DNA of 16,091 nt, taken from assembly GCA_030747885.1 (NCBI GenBank), contig JASLJW010000126.1:1-16091 (forward strand), in the 5' to 3' direction. The DNA comes from Candidatus Thalassarchaeaceae archaeon. Lineage in GTDB: Archaea > Thermoplasmatota > Poseidoniia > Poseidoniales > Thalassarchaeaceae. Shown piece after piece: positions 1 to 8,245 of the stretch. The notes below the pieces were generated by a model that searched no databases, was not told where the DNA came from, and saw only the letters and a program-made list of their open reading frames with translations. The first letter of the stretch is position 1. Every line of letters begins with the position of its first letter. Both the position numbers and the translations under genes were made by a program.

Positions 1-959
<959 letters not shown>

Positions 960-1195
960 TCGTGCGAAATCTCGCGATCCTTCAGGAGTATACTTTTGTC
1001 GCTTGCTGGTTCTTTGTCAAAATTGACGAGGTTACATTACTTCCTTTGCACACTTGCATTAGCAAGTTGTAACCTTGTGGTTCTTCCTACTTAACCACGA
1101 GCCCCGCTCGCAGCCGCATCTCTTCGGCCCGTCTCGCCAGAAGGGGTGTCTTCATCGTCCGAAGACTCAGAACCCAACGCCAGGCTTGACGTAGC
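960..1195 (-). other. 16S rRNA 5' leader (precursor spacer), rich in hairpins
   Basis: Non-coding region between the inferred rRNA transcription start (about 1190-1195, by distance from the TATA-like box) and the mature 16S end. Perfect inverted repeats occur one after another: 1148-1153 with 1161-1166; 1098-1102 with 1106-1110; 1077-1082 with 1093-1098; 1029-1036 with 1068-1075, enclosing 1052-1057 with 1062-1067; 1016-1020 with 1023-1027; and 957-962 with 965-970 across the mature end. These may be processing or folding signals. In many archaea the leader pairs with the 3' trailer and is cut at a bulge-helix-bulge; that cannot be tested here because the trailer lies outside the window. I see no protein gene and no tRNA here. 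Confidence 0.7.
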
Positions 1196-1216
1196 GTCTG
1201 TGCGACATGCCCCCCA

Positions 1217-1226
1217 TATATCAACG
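1217..1226 (-). promoter_or_regulatory. Candidate TATA/BRE promoter of the 16S rRNA gene
   Basis: On the minus strand the sequence reads CAACGTTGATATATGGGG. The AT core GATATAT fits an archaeal TATA box and would place transcription start about 25 nt downstream, near 1190-1195. The ten-base word CGTTGATATA recurs exactly in front of the L3 gene at 15964-15973. Location is right for an rRNA gene that needs its own start after the ribosomal protein operon. The assignment rests on position and on the shared word; no start site is known. Confidence 0.55.
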
Positions 1227-1274
1227 TTGAGACGCAGCAACAACATCAAAAACGATGACGGAAGGGAAATTTAC

Positions 1275-1288
1275 CGTCTAAAAATAGG
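1275..1288 (-). terminator. Possible T-rich terminator after secY
   Basis: Just after the secY stop codon the minus strand reads CCTATTTTTAGACGG, with five T's at 1280-1284. Short T runs end transcription in many archaea, and the end of a 25-gene operon is a sensible place. There is no strong hairpin before the run, and the run is short. The same bases could serve as a weak TATA element for the downstream rRNA gene, so this is a tentative call. Confidence 0.3.
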
Positions 1289-3223
1289 TCATTCTGCGCC
1301 AAAGAATTCTCTTAGAACAGGGTGCATTTCCATCGCCTGTTCTTTCTGAATTTGCTCGTATGTTCTTAGAATGATACCTACGGCTAGGAGAAGTCCAGTT
1401 CCTGTGGCATTACCTACGGTACCTAGGAGATCTGCACCTGCAGCCAACAATCCCACAAATGCACCAGAGAATAGTGTGACTGGAGGGATGTATCTCTCAA
1501 GAATCTGCTCGAGAACCTTCGGGTTCTTTCTAAATCCTGGAATCTGCATACCAGTTCTCTCAATCTGCTTCGCTACATCCTTGGGACCCATGTTCGTAGT
1601 CTCAATCCAAAACTTAGCGAATACCATCGAACCTACGGTCATGACAATCACGTATGCAACTATGTGTATCATAATCTGCCAGAGTTCGTGACCATACGCA
1701 TCTCCACTCTGATCCAATAGGGGGAGCAACCAATCTTGAACCCCGCCAACCATCGAAATATACCATGCTAAGCCATCTTGTGGTGCTGTTGCCCCAGCAT
1801 CATATGCACCTAGATATTTGGCAATACTAAAGCTACCTTCACGTCCAAGTATCGGAACAGTAGAAAGTACCGGATGGCTCCAGAATAAGAGAGTGAACAT
1901 ATTGACGTTAGCAAGTAATGCTGCCATCAAAATCACTGGAATATTGGATGCATAAACCAATCGAATCGGATATTGTCCCTTATGCCCCCTCATCTTGTGG
2001 TTGGTCAAAGGCAATTCTAATTTGGAGGATTCAGCATAAGCTACCACTAAGAAAACAATAACAGAAGATACCAACGCAGCGATAGGATTCGCATGATTCA
2101 ATAGCATCACTTCGAACATCCCTCCTGAACCAGTTCCTCCAGAAACCATCTCCGAATTTGTAGCCGATCTGAGAGTGTAGAAAATCATAGGCAAGACTCC
2201 CGAAGGAGGGTTCTCTAGGCTCATCGGCGCCTCAGATATTGATGGTAGTGGAGAGAGAGTCCCAACGAATGTTGACTGCGCCACACCAGCAGCGATAAAC
2301 AGAGAAATTCCTGAACCAATTCCCCATTTACTTACCAATTCATCCAATAGGAATACCAAGTAAGAACCTAAGAAAAGTTGCAGCACAATTAGAGCCTGAG
2401 CCCAACCTTGACCATAAGCCAGAATGATGTCCTGATGAGGATCAAGGAAACCATATACTTGAGGGATTGATTCAATCGGAATCATGAACATGACCAGAAG
2501 TTTCTGAACACCCTGATACAACTGCTTATCATCAGAATCCTGTAAATCTAAATTGATGATTTTAGCACCAGCGAATAACTGCATGATAATTGATGCTGTA
2601 ACGATTGGCCCAATTCCAAGATGCATTATGGAACCAGAAGCACCGGCCATGATTGCTCTGAAAGACGAGAAAATATCCAATGTTGATTCAGCCAAACCGT
2701 AAATCATCACATTCGTCATCATGAAGTAGATAATGAGAACAAGAGTGGTGGTCCACAACTTAGACATGAAACGAACGTGTCCTTCCGGCTTCTGAATTGA
2801 AGGATAAACATCTACCAAACGTTTCAATCCATACAGGCGACTCGATTCCTCTCCAGTGTAAATGAGACAAGTGATTGATGCAGCAGAACCTGCACCCAAT
2901 ATCATAATTCCAACCAATAAGAAACCTACATTCTCAGAATTTTGTAAACTAAAGTATACCAAACCAATCACATAAACAAGCCAAATGTATAGCTTGGTAT
3001 ATTTCAGAAATGAATGTTCTTTAATCGATTCTGGAAGATCAAACATAAGCCCCCAGAGAATGAAAAAGGCATACGGGACTGAAGCCACCAAAAGCCAACC
3101 AGCCTCTGCTTGTGCAGCAGTATCAGAGCCGAATAATTCGTCAGATCGCCAATAAATTAGACCTCCCCAATAGATAACAGCCATGACCACGGCACCGAGC
3201 GTATTCACGCGTCTTACAGCCAT
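1289..3223 (-). CDS. secY: Protein translocase subunit SecY with extra N-terminal membrane domain
   Basis: Central pore of the Sec61/SecYEG translocon in the cytoplasmic membrane. From about residue 140 it follows archaeal SecY: KPEGHVRF before the canonical first helix (156-176), the plug region HLGIGPIVTASIIMQL (201-216), GIGSGISLFIAAGV (301-314), YPIRLVYASNIPVIL (418-432), and a C-terminal part with GPKDVAKQIERTGMQIPGFR (546-565) and two last helices (about 580-618). The protein has 644 residues, well above the 420-490 usual for archaeal SecY. The excess is mainly residues 1-137, with four hydrophobic stretches (about 8-25, 42-61, 78-93, 99-122). I chose the ATG at 3223 because AGGTGAT lies just upstream; a GTG three codons earlier sits inside that site. 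It is the last gene of the operon, 47 nt after L15. The gap holds the palindrome TCTAATTAGA (3240-3249). Confidence 0.97.
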   Translation of the reverse strand: MAVRRVNTLGAVVMAVIYWGGLIYWRSDELFGSDTAAQAEAGWLLVASVPYAFFILWGLMFDLPESIKEHSFLKYTKLYIWLVYVIGLVYFSLQNSENVGFLLVGIMILGAGSAASITCLIYTGEESSRLYGLKRLVDVYPSIQKPEGHVRFMSKLWTTTLVLIIYFMMTNVMIYGLAESTLDIFSSFRAIMAGASGSIMHLGIGPIVTASIIMQLFAGAKIINLDLQDSDDKQLYQGVQKLLVMFMIPIESIPQVYGFLDPHQDIILAYGQGWAQALIVLQLFLGSYLVFLLDELVSKWGIGSGISLFIAAGVAQSTFVGTLSPLPSISEAPMSLENPPSGVLPMIFYTLRSATNSEMVSGGTGSGGMFEVMLLNHANPIAALVSSVIVFLVVAYAESSKLELPLTNHKMRGHKGQYPIRLVYASNIPVILMAALLANVNMFTLLFWSHPVLSTVPILGREGSFSIAKYLGAYDAGATAPQDGLAWYISMVGGVQDWLLPLLDQSGDAYGHELWQIMIHIVAYVIVMTVGSMVFAKFWIETTNMGPKDVAKQIERTGMQIPGFRKNPKVLEQILERYIPPVTLFSGAFVGLLAAGADLLGTVGNATGTGLLLAVGIILRTYEQIQKEQAMEMHPVLREFFGAE

Positions 3224-3270
3224 TTGAATCACCTTGTTCTCTAATTAGAATCCTCATTCATTGGAATCGT

Positions 3271-3696
3271 TCATTCCTCTTCCCATTCGCCCCAATCATC
3301 GCCTTCTGAGATTGTTACAGAACCACCAGCAGACTCAATCTTCTCTATTGCACGAGAAGAGGCGTGCTCAACGGTAATATGAATGGCACGATGGACCCTA
3401 CCGGATCCAAGGAGTTTGTCGATGCCTTTCGATGTGAGGTCAATGGTATCTTCATCGCCCAACATCTGATCAATTTCAGATACGTTGATGCTGTTGTGAA
3501 CAGTTCTAAGACTTGGGTCACGATTGAAACCATGCATCCCCCAATGTCCAGGCATGTACTTGAGACGAGTCAGAAGTTTATGCTTGTTAAGTCCAGCATT
3601 TCCTCGACCACCGCGCTTACCTGCGCCACGTCCCGCTTTCTTTCCACGGCCATGGTATCGGCTTCTACCTCTGAATCGGTTGGTTCTTGATGGCAT
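3271..3696 (-). CDS. rpl15: Large-subunit ribosomal protein uL15
   Basis: Protein of 141 residues that packs against 23S rRNA in the large subunit. The basic, glycine-rich N-terminus (residues 1-36, with RYHGRGKKAGRGAGKRGGRG at 13-32) is typical of L15 and threads into rRNA. The globular C-terminal half (about 70-128) follows. The last eleven residues, EGDDWGEWEEE, form an acidic tail with two tryptophans that I do not associate with L15, and which resembles acidic stretches in L22 and L32e of this operon. It starts 9 nt after the L30 stop; the stop TGA begins the octamer TGAGGTGA, which supplies the ribosome binding site. Confidence 0.97.
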   Translation of the reverse strand: MPSRTNRFRGRSRYHGRGKKAGRGAGKRGGRGNAGLNKHKLLTRLKYMPGHWGMHGFNRDPSLRTVHNSINVSEIDQMLGDEDTIDLTSKGIDKLLGSGRVHRAIHITVEHASSRAIEKIESAGGSVTISEGDDWGEWEEE

Positions 3697-3705
3697 TTCT
3701 TCACC

Positions 3706-4176
3706 TCACATCATCCTTGCAGCAAGGTCTTCAATTGCCTCACCACGATTTCCTAAAGCTCCACCTACAGTGAAGGATCTCTTGATTCCTCCCCAACCCT
3801 TGCTTCCTCGTGGAGGATGTAATCGGAATACTCTCTTGAGATTTGAAGCATCCTTGAGAGAAGCATCTCCTGAAGCAACTGCTGCTGCAAAGGTATCAAT
3901 CCCGTCATAATCAGTGCAATCTGAAATCGCACTATCATCAACAGGACGATCCCCCGGAAGGCGCCCTCTTTCACGAATCATTTGGGCGATTCCATCAGAA
4001 CTAATTGGACCCCAAGTAATGAAATCCTTGGCCTTCTGCAACATCCCCGCATAAGTCTCTGATTCAGGAACAATCACTGCATGATTGACCTTAGTCAAAT
4101 TGAGATAAGACATTGTCTCACGAATTGATCGCTCGACTCCTCTATCACTTCGAACACGGATTACCAACCAAGCCAT
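3706..4176 (-). CDS. rpl30: Large-subunit ribosomal protein uL30
   Basis: 156 residues, the usual length for the archaeal long form of L30 (the bacterial form is near 60). The N-terminus MAWLVIRVRSDRGV begins the ferredoxin-like fold that binds 23S rRNA; later landmarks are TYAGMLQKAKDFITWG (41-56) and the basic FRLHPPRGSKGWGGIKRSF segment (about 117-135). Its ATG overlaps the S5 stop by one base (TGATG at 4174-4178). The likely ribosome site GGAGGG is inside the last S5 codons and can be part of a small hairpin (4178-4181 with 4188-4191), so translation is probably coupled to S5. Confidence 0.96.
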   Translation of the reverse strand: MAWLVIRVRSDRGVERSIRETMSYLNLTKVNHAVIVPESETYAGMLQKAKDFITWGPISSDGIAQMIRERGRLPGDRPVDDSAISDCTDYDGIDTFAAAVASGDASLKDASNLKRVFRLHPPRGSKGWGGIKRSFTVGGALGNRGEAIEDLAARMM

Positions 4177-4943
4177 CAGGACATCCCTCCTCTAGCAATG
4201 TGGAGCCGTTCAACATCTGCTCTACTTATTCGAGCAAGGTTCGCTTGCTTGAGAGCATTGAAAGTTGCTCTAGCGAAATTGTATTGTGTCCTAGTTTGAC
4301 CCTTACTACTTGACCAAACATCTGTGATTCCAGCCATATCAAGAATCATTCTACCAGTATCACCAATAACGAGCCCTTTTCCAGTAGGGGCAGGCATCAA
4401 TGTAATTCTAGTTGAACCTGCTCGACCTGTAATCTTCATAGGAACAGAACGACCAGGGCCTCCACCAGATTCCCAAGAACCATTTCCTCTACGAACTGTA
4501 ATCATGTTCAACTTAGCTTGATTTGTCGCTTTCTGAATTGTTGTGGCAACTTCCTTGCCCTTGGAAGTAGCCAATCCAACGACTCCATCCTTATTCCCTA
4601 CGACTACCATGACATTGAATCTAGTTCTCTGACCAGAATCCGTCATTCTTTGTATTCGTCGAGGTCTACCAATCATCTCTACATACAGATTTGGTTGGAA
4701 GAAAGCATCGACAATCTCAGGTTCACGAATTGGAAGACGAGAAGCAACTGCTTGCTCGAAAGAAGTGATTTCACCACTGATAACCATCCGTCCCAAACGA
4801 GTTCGAGCTCCATTGGTAATCCATTCACGTAGAGTAACTCTAGGATCTGGCCCTCGACGACGCTGCCCTCCTTGGGTATTGTCATCTTCTATCTGTCCCA
4901 ATGCCCAGGCCAATCCTGGTGCAAGAGTTATTGGTTCACTCAT
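4176..4943 (-). CDS. rps5: Small-subunit ribosomal protein uS5
   Basis: 255 residues. S5 sits on the solvent side of the small subunit near the mRNA entry and helps decoding accuracy. The N-terminal RNA-binding domain covers about 88-152, with FNVMVVVGNKDGVVGLATSKGKE spread over 109-131. The C-terminal domain covers about 177-232 and includes TLMPAPTGKGLVIGD (181-195). The first 80 residues are an archaeal-type extension, with a basic RRRGPDPRVTLREW segment at 28-41. Its start codon overlaps the L18 stop by four bases (ATGA, 4940-4943). The ribosome site GAGGGGG can fold into a five-pair hairpin with CCUCU (4946-4958), which suggests that it opens when L18 is translated. Confidence 0.97.
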   Translation of the reverse strand: MSEPITLAPGLAWALGQIEDDNTQGGQRRRGPDPRVTLREWITNGARTRLGRMVISGEITSFEQAVASRLPIREPEIVDAFFQPNLYVEMIGRPRRIQRMTDSGQRTRFNVMVVVGNKDGVVGLATSKGKEVATTIQKATNQAKLNMITVRRGNGSWESGGGPGRSVPMKITGRAGSTRITLMPAPTGKGLVIGDTGRMILDMAGITDVWSSSKGQTRTQYNFARATFNALKQANLARISRADVERLHIARGGMS

Positions 4944-5455
4944 GAAGAGGCCCCCTCTATCTTGGAACGAGTAGATTCAACTGAAGCAGCCATGGAATCA
5001 TCGATATGTGCTCCATTGATTCGATCATCACTTGGAAGAACTTCTTCATTATGTGGAATCCAAAGGCCTGCATCAATCATGCCCTTGAGTGCAGAAAAGA
5101 CACGACTTCCTCTAGAAGAGGCAGCTAGACCGATGTCCAAGACCGCCTCATCTATACCTGCTGAAAGTGCTCTCTTACCTAGAGAAAATCCAGTAAGGTA
5201 AGCAGATGGCACTGATTTGAGAGATGCGCCTTTCGGCCACCCCATACTAGTCAACTCAGAACTGTTGGCTTGTACTGCTATTCGATCACCATCACTTTCA
5301 TAATTAACAATCTGAGCAACAACGCGAGTATTGCTAACTCTAACTACTGCTCGAGGCATTTCTCCTCGGAGAAGTTTCAACCTTCGTCGGTAGTCTGTCT
5401 CACCCGTACGCCTTCTCTTGTACTTTAGACGCTGATTCTTTCCATGAACTGCCAT
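4940..5455 (-). CDS. rpl18: Large-subunit ribosomal protein uL18
   Basis: 171 residues. L18 binds 5S rRNA in the central protuberance together with L5, which is encoded seven genes upstream in this operon. The basic N-terminus (KYKRRRTGETDYRRRLKLLR, 11-30) and the core from PRAVVRVSNTRVVAQIV to LDIGLAASSRGSRVFSALKG match archaeal L18. The ATG overlaps the L19e stop by one base (TAATG). It is preceded by GGAGGTGAT, a perfect complement to the usual archaeal 16S 3' end, with 5 nt of spacing, which makes it the strongest ribosome site in the window. Confidence 0.97.
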   Translation of the reverse strand: MAVHGKNQRLKYKRRRTGETDYRRRLKLLRGEMPRAVVRVSNTRVVAQIVNYESDGDRIAVQANSSELTSMGWPKGASLKSVPSAYLTGFSLGKRALSAGIDEAVLDIGLAASSRGSRVFSALKGMIDAGLWIPHNEEVLPSDDRINGAHIDDSMAASVESTRSKIEGASS

Positions 5456-5931
5456 TACTCATCACCTCCTAAGGAAATGCCATCCAATTCAATATTGGTT
5501 CGCATGTGGGCGATGGAACGGTAAGAACCTCCCTTCGCTTTCCTGTAGTAGTAACGGTATTGACTGGGTTCAAGATTTCCAGACTCTCGAAGTTCTTTGA
5601 GAACTCGACGTTGTGCACGAATCGTCTTCATCCAGCGTTCCTTCTTTGGGGTCCGAGATTTCTTCGAACCTTTACGACTTCCATGTCCTACACGTCGCCC
5701 CTTAGAACGTTGAATCGCTGCCTTCCTTGCACGGGAACGGCTAGTTCCTTGAATTTCACGAGCCTTGATGACTCCTTCATCGATTAATTCTCGAATATCG
5801 TCCTTCTGAACAGCACTAGAGACCTGATCAATGTAATCCGGGTGAATCCAAATTCGATGGACCCCTACGGTTCTACCTTCACGTGTAGACAAAATGCTAG
5901 CTGCCATTCGTCTTTGATTAGTTATCTGCAT
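5455..5931 (-). CDS. rpl19e: Large-subunit ribosomal protein eL19
   Basis: 158 residues; L19e is present in archaea and eukaryotes and absent from bacteria. It consists of an N-terminal helical domain (MQITNQRRMAASIL through IRELIDEGVIKAREI, about 1-60), a very basic linker (SRSRARKAAIQRSKGRRVGH, about 64-83, continuing to about 97), and a C-terminal helix (about 100-140). It bridges rRNA domains at the base of the large subunit. The start overlaps the L32e stop by one base (TGATG). Just upstream is the palindrome AGAGGTGACCTCT (5933-5945), which holds the ribosome site in one arm. Confidence 0.97.
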   Translation of the reverse strand: MQITNQRRMAASILSTREGRTVGVHRIWIHPDYIDQVSSAVQKDDIRELIDEGVIKAREIQGTSRSRARKAAIQRSKGRRVGHGSRKGSKKSRTPKKERWMKTIRAQRRVLKELRESGNLEPSQYRYYYRKAKGGSYRSIAHMRTNIELDGISLGGDE

Positions 5932-6587
5932 CAGAGGTCACCTCTCTTCTCAATAGAACGACGATTTAGAATTCGAATACCCATCTCGTCAGCCTTGGTA
6001 TAAATCGCTAATCTCTTCCGATTACCAACTCTAGCTCCGATTCTAATTGCATGAGTCTTGGGATCAACATCTTCCAATGAAGCGGAATTATGGACCAACA
6101 CTTCTACGAATCCTGAAGGATGCAAATCTTTAGCAGCACGAACTTTTCCATATCCAACTCTAGCCATCGGAGTTCGATATTTCATGTTCAAACGCTGCTT
6201 GGACTGGTAACCCTTGGGTTTCCTCCATCCTGTCCTGGCGAGTCTCTTGTATCTGTACCACTCTTGTCGACGGAACTTTGGTTGCTTCTTTGACTGAGAG
6301 GAACGCAAGGAAAGTGCTTCCCTTGTAGAATCGTCAAGTTCGGGCTTTTGCTTGGCACGATGAACCTGTTCATCTTCATCCCAATCATCATCAAAATCAT
6401 CGAAATCATCTTCATCATCGAACTCTTCATCCGCTTCTTCGGTGATTTCCTCATCCATTTCTTCAGCGACTTCTTCGGCCGCTTCTAAGCGAGCGATCAA
6501 ATCCGCCTTCTTTCCAGAACTGGCTAGACCTAATTCCTTCAAGACTTCCTTGAGCTGAGCAACAGTCATCTTCTCGTAATCTGACAT
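5931..6587 (-). CDS. rpl32e: Large-subunit ribosomal protein eL32 with N-terminal SAP domain and acidic linker
   Basis: 218 residues in three parts. Residues 6-35 match the SAP pattern (TVAQLKEVLKELGL, then GKKADLIARL), a helix-turn-helix module known for binding DNA or RNA. Residues about 36-75 are an acidic linker in which nearly every residue is Asp, Glu or aromatic (for example DDFDDFDDDWDEDE, 60-73). Residues about 104-214 are the ordinary L32e domain (FRRQEWYRYKRL at 105-116, then RTPMARVGYGK at 138-148 and VEVLVHNSASLEDVDP). The ATG at 6587 is chosen because GAGGTGG lies 6 nt upstream, overlapping the L6 stop; an upstream in-frame extension would run well into L6. The acidic linker is encoded by a TCATC-rich low-complexity stretch at about 6363-6482. 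Confidence 0.95.
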   Translation of the reverse strand: MSDYEKMTVAQLKEVLKELGLASSGKKADLIARLEAAEEVAEEMDEEITEEADEEFDDEDDFDDFDDDWDEDEQVHRAKQKPELDDSTREALSLRSSQSKKQPKFRRQEWYRYKRLARTGWRKPKGYQSKQRLNMKYRTPMARVGYGKVRAAKDLHPSGFVEVLVHNSASLEDVDPKTHAIRIGARVGNRKRLAIYTKADEMGIRILNRRSIEKRGDL

Positions 6588-6597
6588 TTTTTCCACC

Positions 6598-7155
6598 TCA
6601 CTCCGTACCTGCCTTGCTAGTAATGTAAATTCCATCTTGGAATACTCGACGGTCTCGACGACGTATCTTACATGCTCGCTCAATATTGGCAGCAGTCTGG
6701 CCGACCTTTTCGATATCTGCTCCTGTAACTGTAACATCTACCTTGTTCTGAACCTCTACCGTGACTTCACTAGGTGACCACGGAAGTGGTGCAACTCTCG
6801 GCACCTTCTCTCCAAAGAGATTCGTAATCATCATCTTATCACCTGCGACCTTGATAGTCATTGGAAAGTGGGAATAAACCGCCTTGAGACGATAAACGAA
6901 TCCGGTATCTACTCCCCTCATCATGTTGCGGATATGTGCGGCCCAGGTCCCGGAAAGTGCCTTTTCTTTTCTTCTAGGAAGGTCACAATGAACCTCTATT
7001 CCTTCATCTCCTTGGCGAATAGAAATTCGATTATGACGGAATTCTCGCGAAAGTGAACTACCATCCTTTGAAACGGTAAGTGAATGGCCGTCAATATTCG
7101 CATTTACACCATCCGGTACAGGGATGTTGTGAATAATCTGATCTAGTTTTACCAT
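6598..7155 (-). CDS. rpl6: Large-subunit ribosomal protein uL6
   Basis: 185 residues, normal for archaeal L6. Two tandem copies of the L6 fold are expected: the first about 8-80 (IPVPDGVNANIDGHSLTVSK onward), the second about 85-165, including FGEKVPRVAPLP and the conserved C-terminal GQTAANIERACKIRRRDRRV. It binds near the sarcin-ricin loop, close to the factor-binding site. The gene starts 9 nt after the S8 stop, and the TGAGGTGA octamer at 7160-7167 joins stop codon and ribosome site. Confidence 0.97.
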   Translation of the reverse strand: MVKLDQIIHNIPVPDGVNANIDGHSLTVSKDGSSLSREFRHNRISIRQGDEGIEVHCDLPRRKEKALSGTWAAHIRNMMRGVDTGFVYRLKAVYSHFPMTIKVAGDKMMITNLFGEKVPRVAPLPWSPSEVTVEVQNKVDVTVTGADIEKVGQTAANIERACKIRRRDRRVFQDGIYITSKAGTE

Positions 7156-7164
7156 TTTTTCACC

Positions 7165-7554
7165 TCAGAAGATATACGCCAGAAGACGCCCACCAACACG
7201 GGCCTCCTTCGCTTTGTAATGGCTCATTACGCCTTGATTAGTAGTCATGAGAAGAACACCAAAATCTTGAGCGGGCAAGAAACGAGACTCCCACTTCTCA
7301 AAATCGCTCCTCTTCACAGAGTATCTTGGTTTGATAACTCCACAACGATTGATTGCTCCGATGAGCTCGATACGGAAACTTCCTCCTCGGCCATCATTTA
7401 CTCTCTCGAATTCTCCGATGTAACCTCTTTCCTTGATAATGTCTAACATGCTTCCTAGAAGCTTGCTTGCTGGTCGAACAGTCACTTCGTAGTGACCTGC
7501 CTGCTCGGCGTTGTACATGCGCACGAATGCGTCACTTAGGGGATCAAATTGCAT
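7165..7554 (-). CDS. rps8: Small-subunit ribosomal protein uS8
   Basis: 129 residues, the standard archaeal length. It starts with MQFDPLSDAFVRMYNAEQAG and ends with the conserved GVMSHYKAKEARVGGRLLAYIF region, in which the Gly-Gly-Arg-Leu-Leu-Ala core is diagnostic. It binds the central domain of 16S rRNA and nucleates assembly of the platform. In bacteria S8 also represses the spc operon by binding an mRNA mimic of its rRNA site; I found no clear mimic here but did not fold the mRNA computationally. The ribosome site is the octamer at 7562-7569, shared with the S14 stop. Confidence 0.97.
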   Translation of the reverse strand: MQFDPLSDAFVRMYNAEQAGHYEVTVRPASKLLGSMLDIIKERGYIGEFERVNDGRGGSFRIELIGAINRCGVIKPRYSVKRSDFEKWESRFLPAQDFGVLLMTTNQGVMSHYKAKEARVGGRLLAYIF

Positions 7555-7566
7555 CTCTTCTTCACC

Positions 7567-7719
7567 TCACTCGTACTTCTTAAATCCTAATTCTGGAGCA
7601 GTGTCTCGGAAACATTGCCTGCAAAGACGAAGTCCATAACGACGAACCATCCCTCTCTTACGACCACATCGGCGACAGCCGTTGGTCCGTCCGATCCTTT
7701 CTCCTTGATCTCGTCCCAT
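7567..7719 (-). CDS. rps14: Small-subunit ribosomal protein uS14, zinc-binding form
   Basis: A 50-residue gene found by reading the gap between L5 and S8. It begins [20 protein letters not shown] and ends [10 protein letters not shown]. Four cysteines (15, 18, 33, 36) in CRRC and CRQC pairs form the zinc site of the short S14 type found in archaea. It binds in the head of the small subunit. The start follows the L5 stop by 4 nt, with GGAGGAG in the last L5 codons. A longer frame in the same place (about 7587-7775) is a shadow and has no ribosomal similarity. Confidence 0.97.
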   Translation of the reverse strand: MGRDQGERIGRTNGCRRCGRKRGMVRRYGLRLCRQCFRDTAPELGFKKYE

Positions 7720-7723
7720 TTTC

Positions 7724-8245
7724 TCACTCCTCCACTATAGTCAAGCCAAATTGTTGGCTGAAAAATTCCATGCATTCATCACGACTAACTCGATGATTGA
7801 CTGCAACTCGATGAGCACGTCGTCGACGACGACTAACCCGATGACCAGGACGCTCAACAACCACATTGATGTCCATTCCGAAAATCCCAATATCTGGATC
7901 ATACTTCTGCTGAGGGAAATCAGTGTAATCTGAAATACCGAAAGAAAGATTTCCTGACTGGTCGAAATTGTATGCAGGAAGAGCGTTTTCACGAACCCAG
8001 AATGCATCTTTCAAGAAATTTGCAATGACCTCTTTGTCGCGCATGGTAACTTTGCAACCAATAGGAGCTCCCTCTCGAGTGCCTATTTCTCTATTGGTTT
8101 TCTTTGAAATGGTCCTTATTGGGGAAGACCCAGTTACGATTTCAAGCACTTTCTCAGCCGTTTGAAGCCTATTTCCACCTTCGCCGACGCCAATATTGAC
8201 AGTCACCTTAGTGATACGTGGAGAAGTCATCACATTCGCGCTCAT
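7724..8245 (-). CDS. rpl5: Large-subunit ribosomal protein uL5
   Basis: 173 residues, usual for archaeal L5. L5 binds 5S rRNA and touches the P-site tRNA in the central protuberance. Landmarks are [16 protein letters not shown] (9-24), [14 protein letters not shown] (about 57-70), [20 protein letters not shown] and the basic [16 protein letters not shown] segment. The start codon overlaps the S4e stop by four bases (ATGA at 8242-8245), with GGAGGTGGAT a few bases upstream, so the two are tightly coupled. Confidence 0.97.
   Translation of the reverse strand: MSANVMTSPRITKVTVNIGVGEGGNRLQTAEKVLEIVTGSSPIRTISKKTNREIGTREGAPIGCKVTMRDKEVIANFLKDAFWVRENALPAYNFDQSGNLSFGISDYTDFPQQKYDPDIGIFGMDINVVVERPGHRVSRRRRRAHRVAVNHRVSRDECMEFFSQQFGLTIVEE

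Noticed and set aside
3240..3249. Palindrome TCTAATTAGA in the L15-secY gap as a regulator site or internal promoter
   Set aside because: Only ten bases, AT-rich, single copy; too little to support an operator or a TATA box, though the 47-nt gap is the largest in the operon.
6188..6454. Alternative minus-strand frame in the L32e gene with a methionine- and lysine-rich product
   Set aside because: It is the frame-shifted reading of the GAT/GAA-rich acidic linker; the L32e frame is continuous across it.
6363..6482. TCATC-rich stretch as a tandem repeat or CRISPR-like array
   Set aside because: The repeats are imperfect and short and are explained by codons for Asp and Glu in the L32e acidic linker.
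7587..7775. 62-codon minus-strand frame overlapping S14 and the end of L5
   Set aside because: The 50-residue S14 with four zinc cysteines occupies the other frame, with a good ribosome site and conserved sequence.
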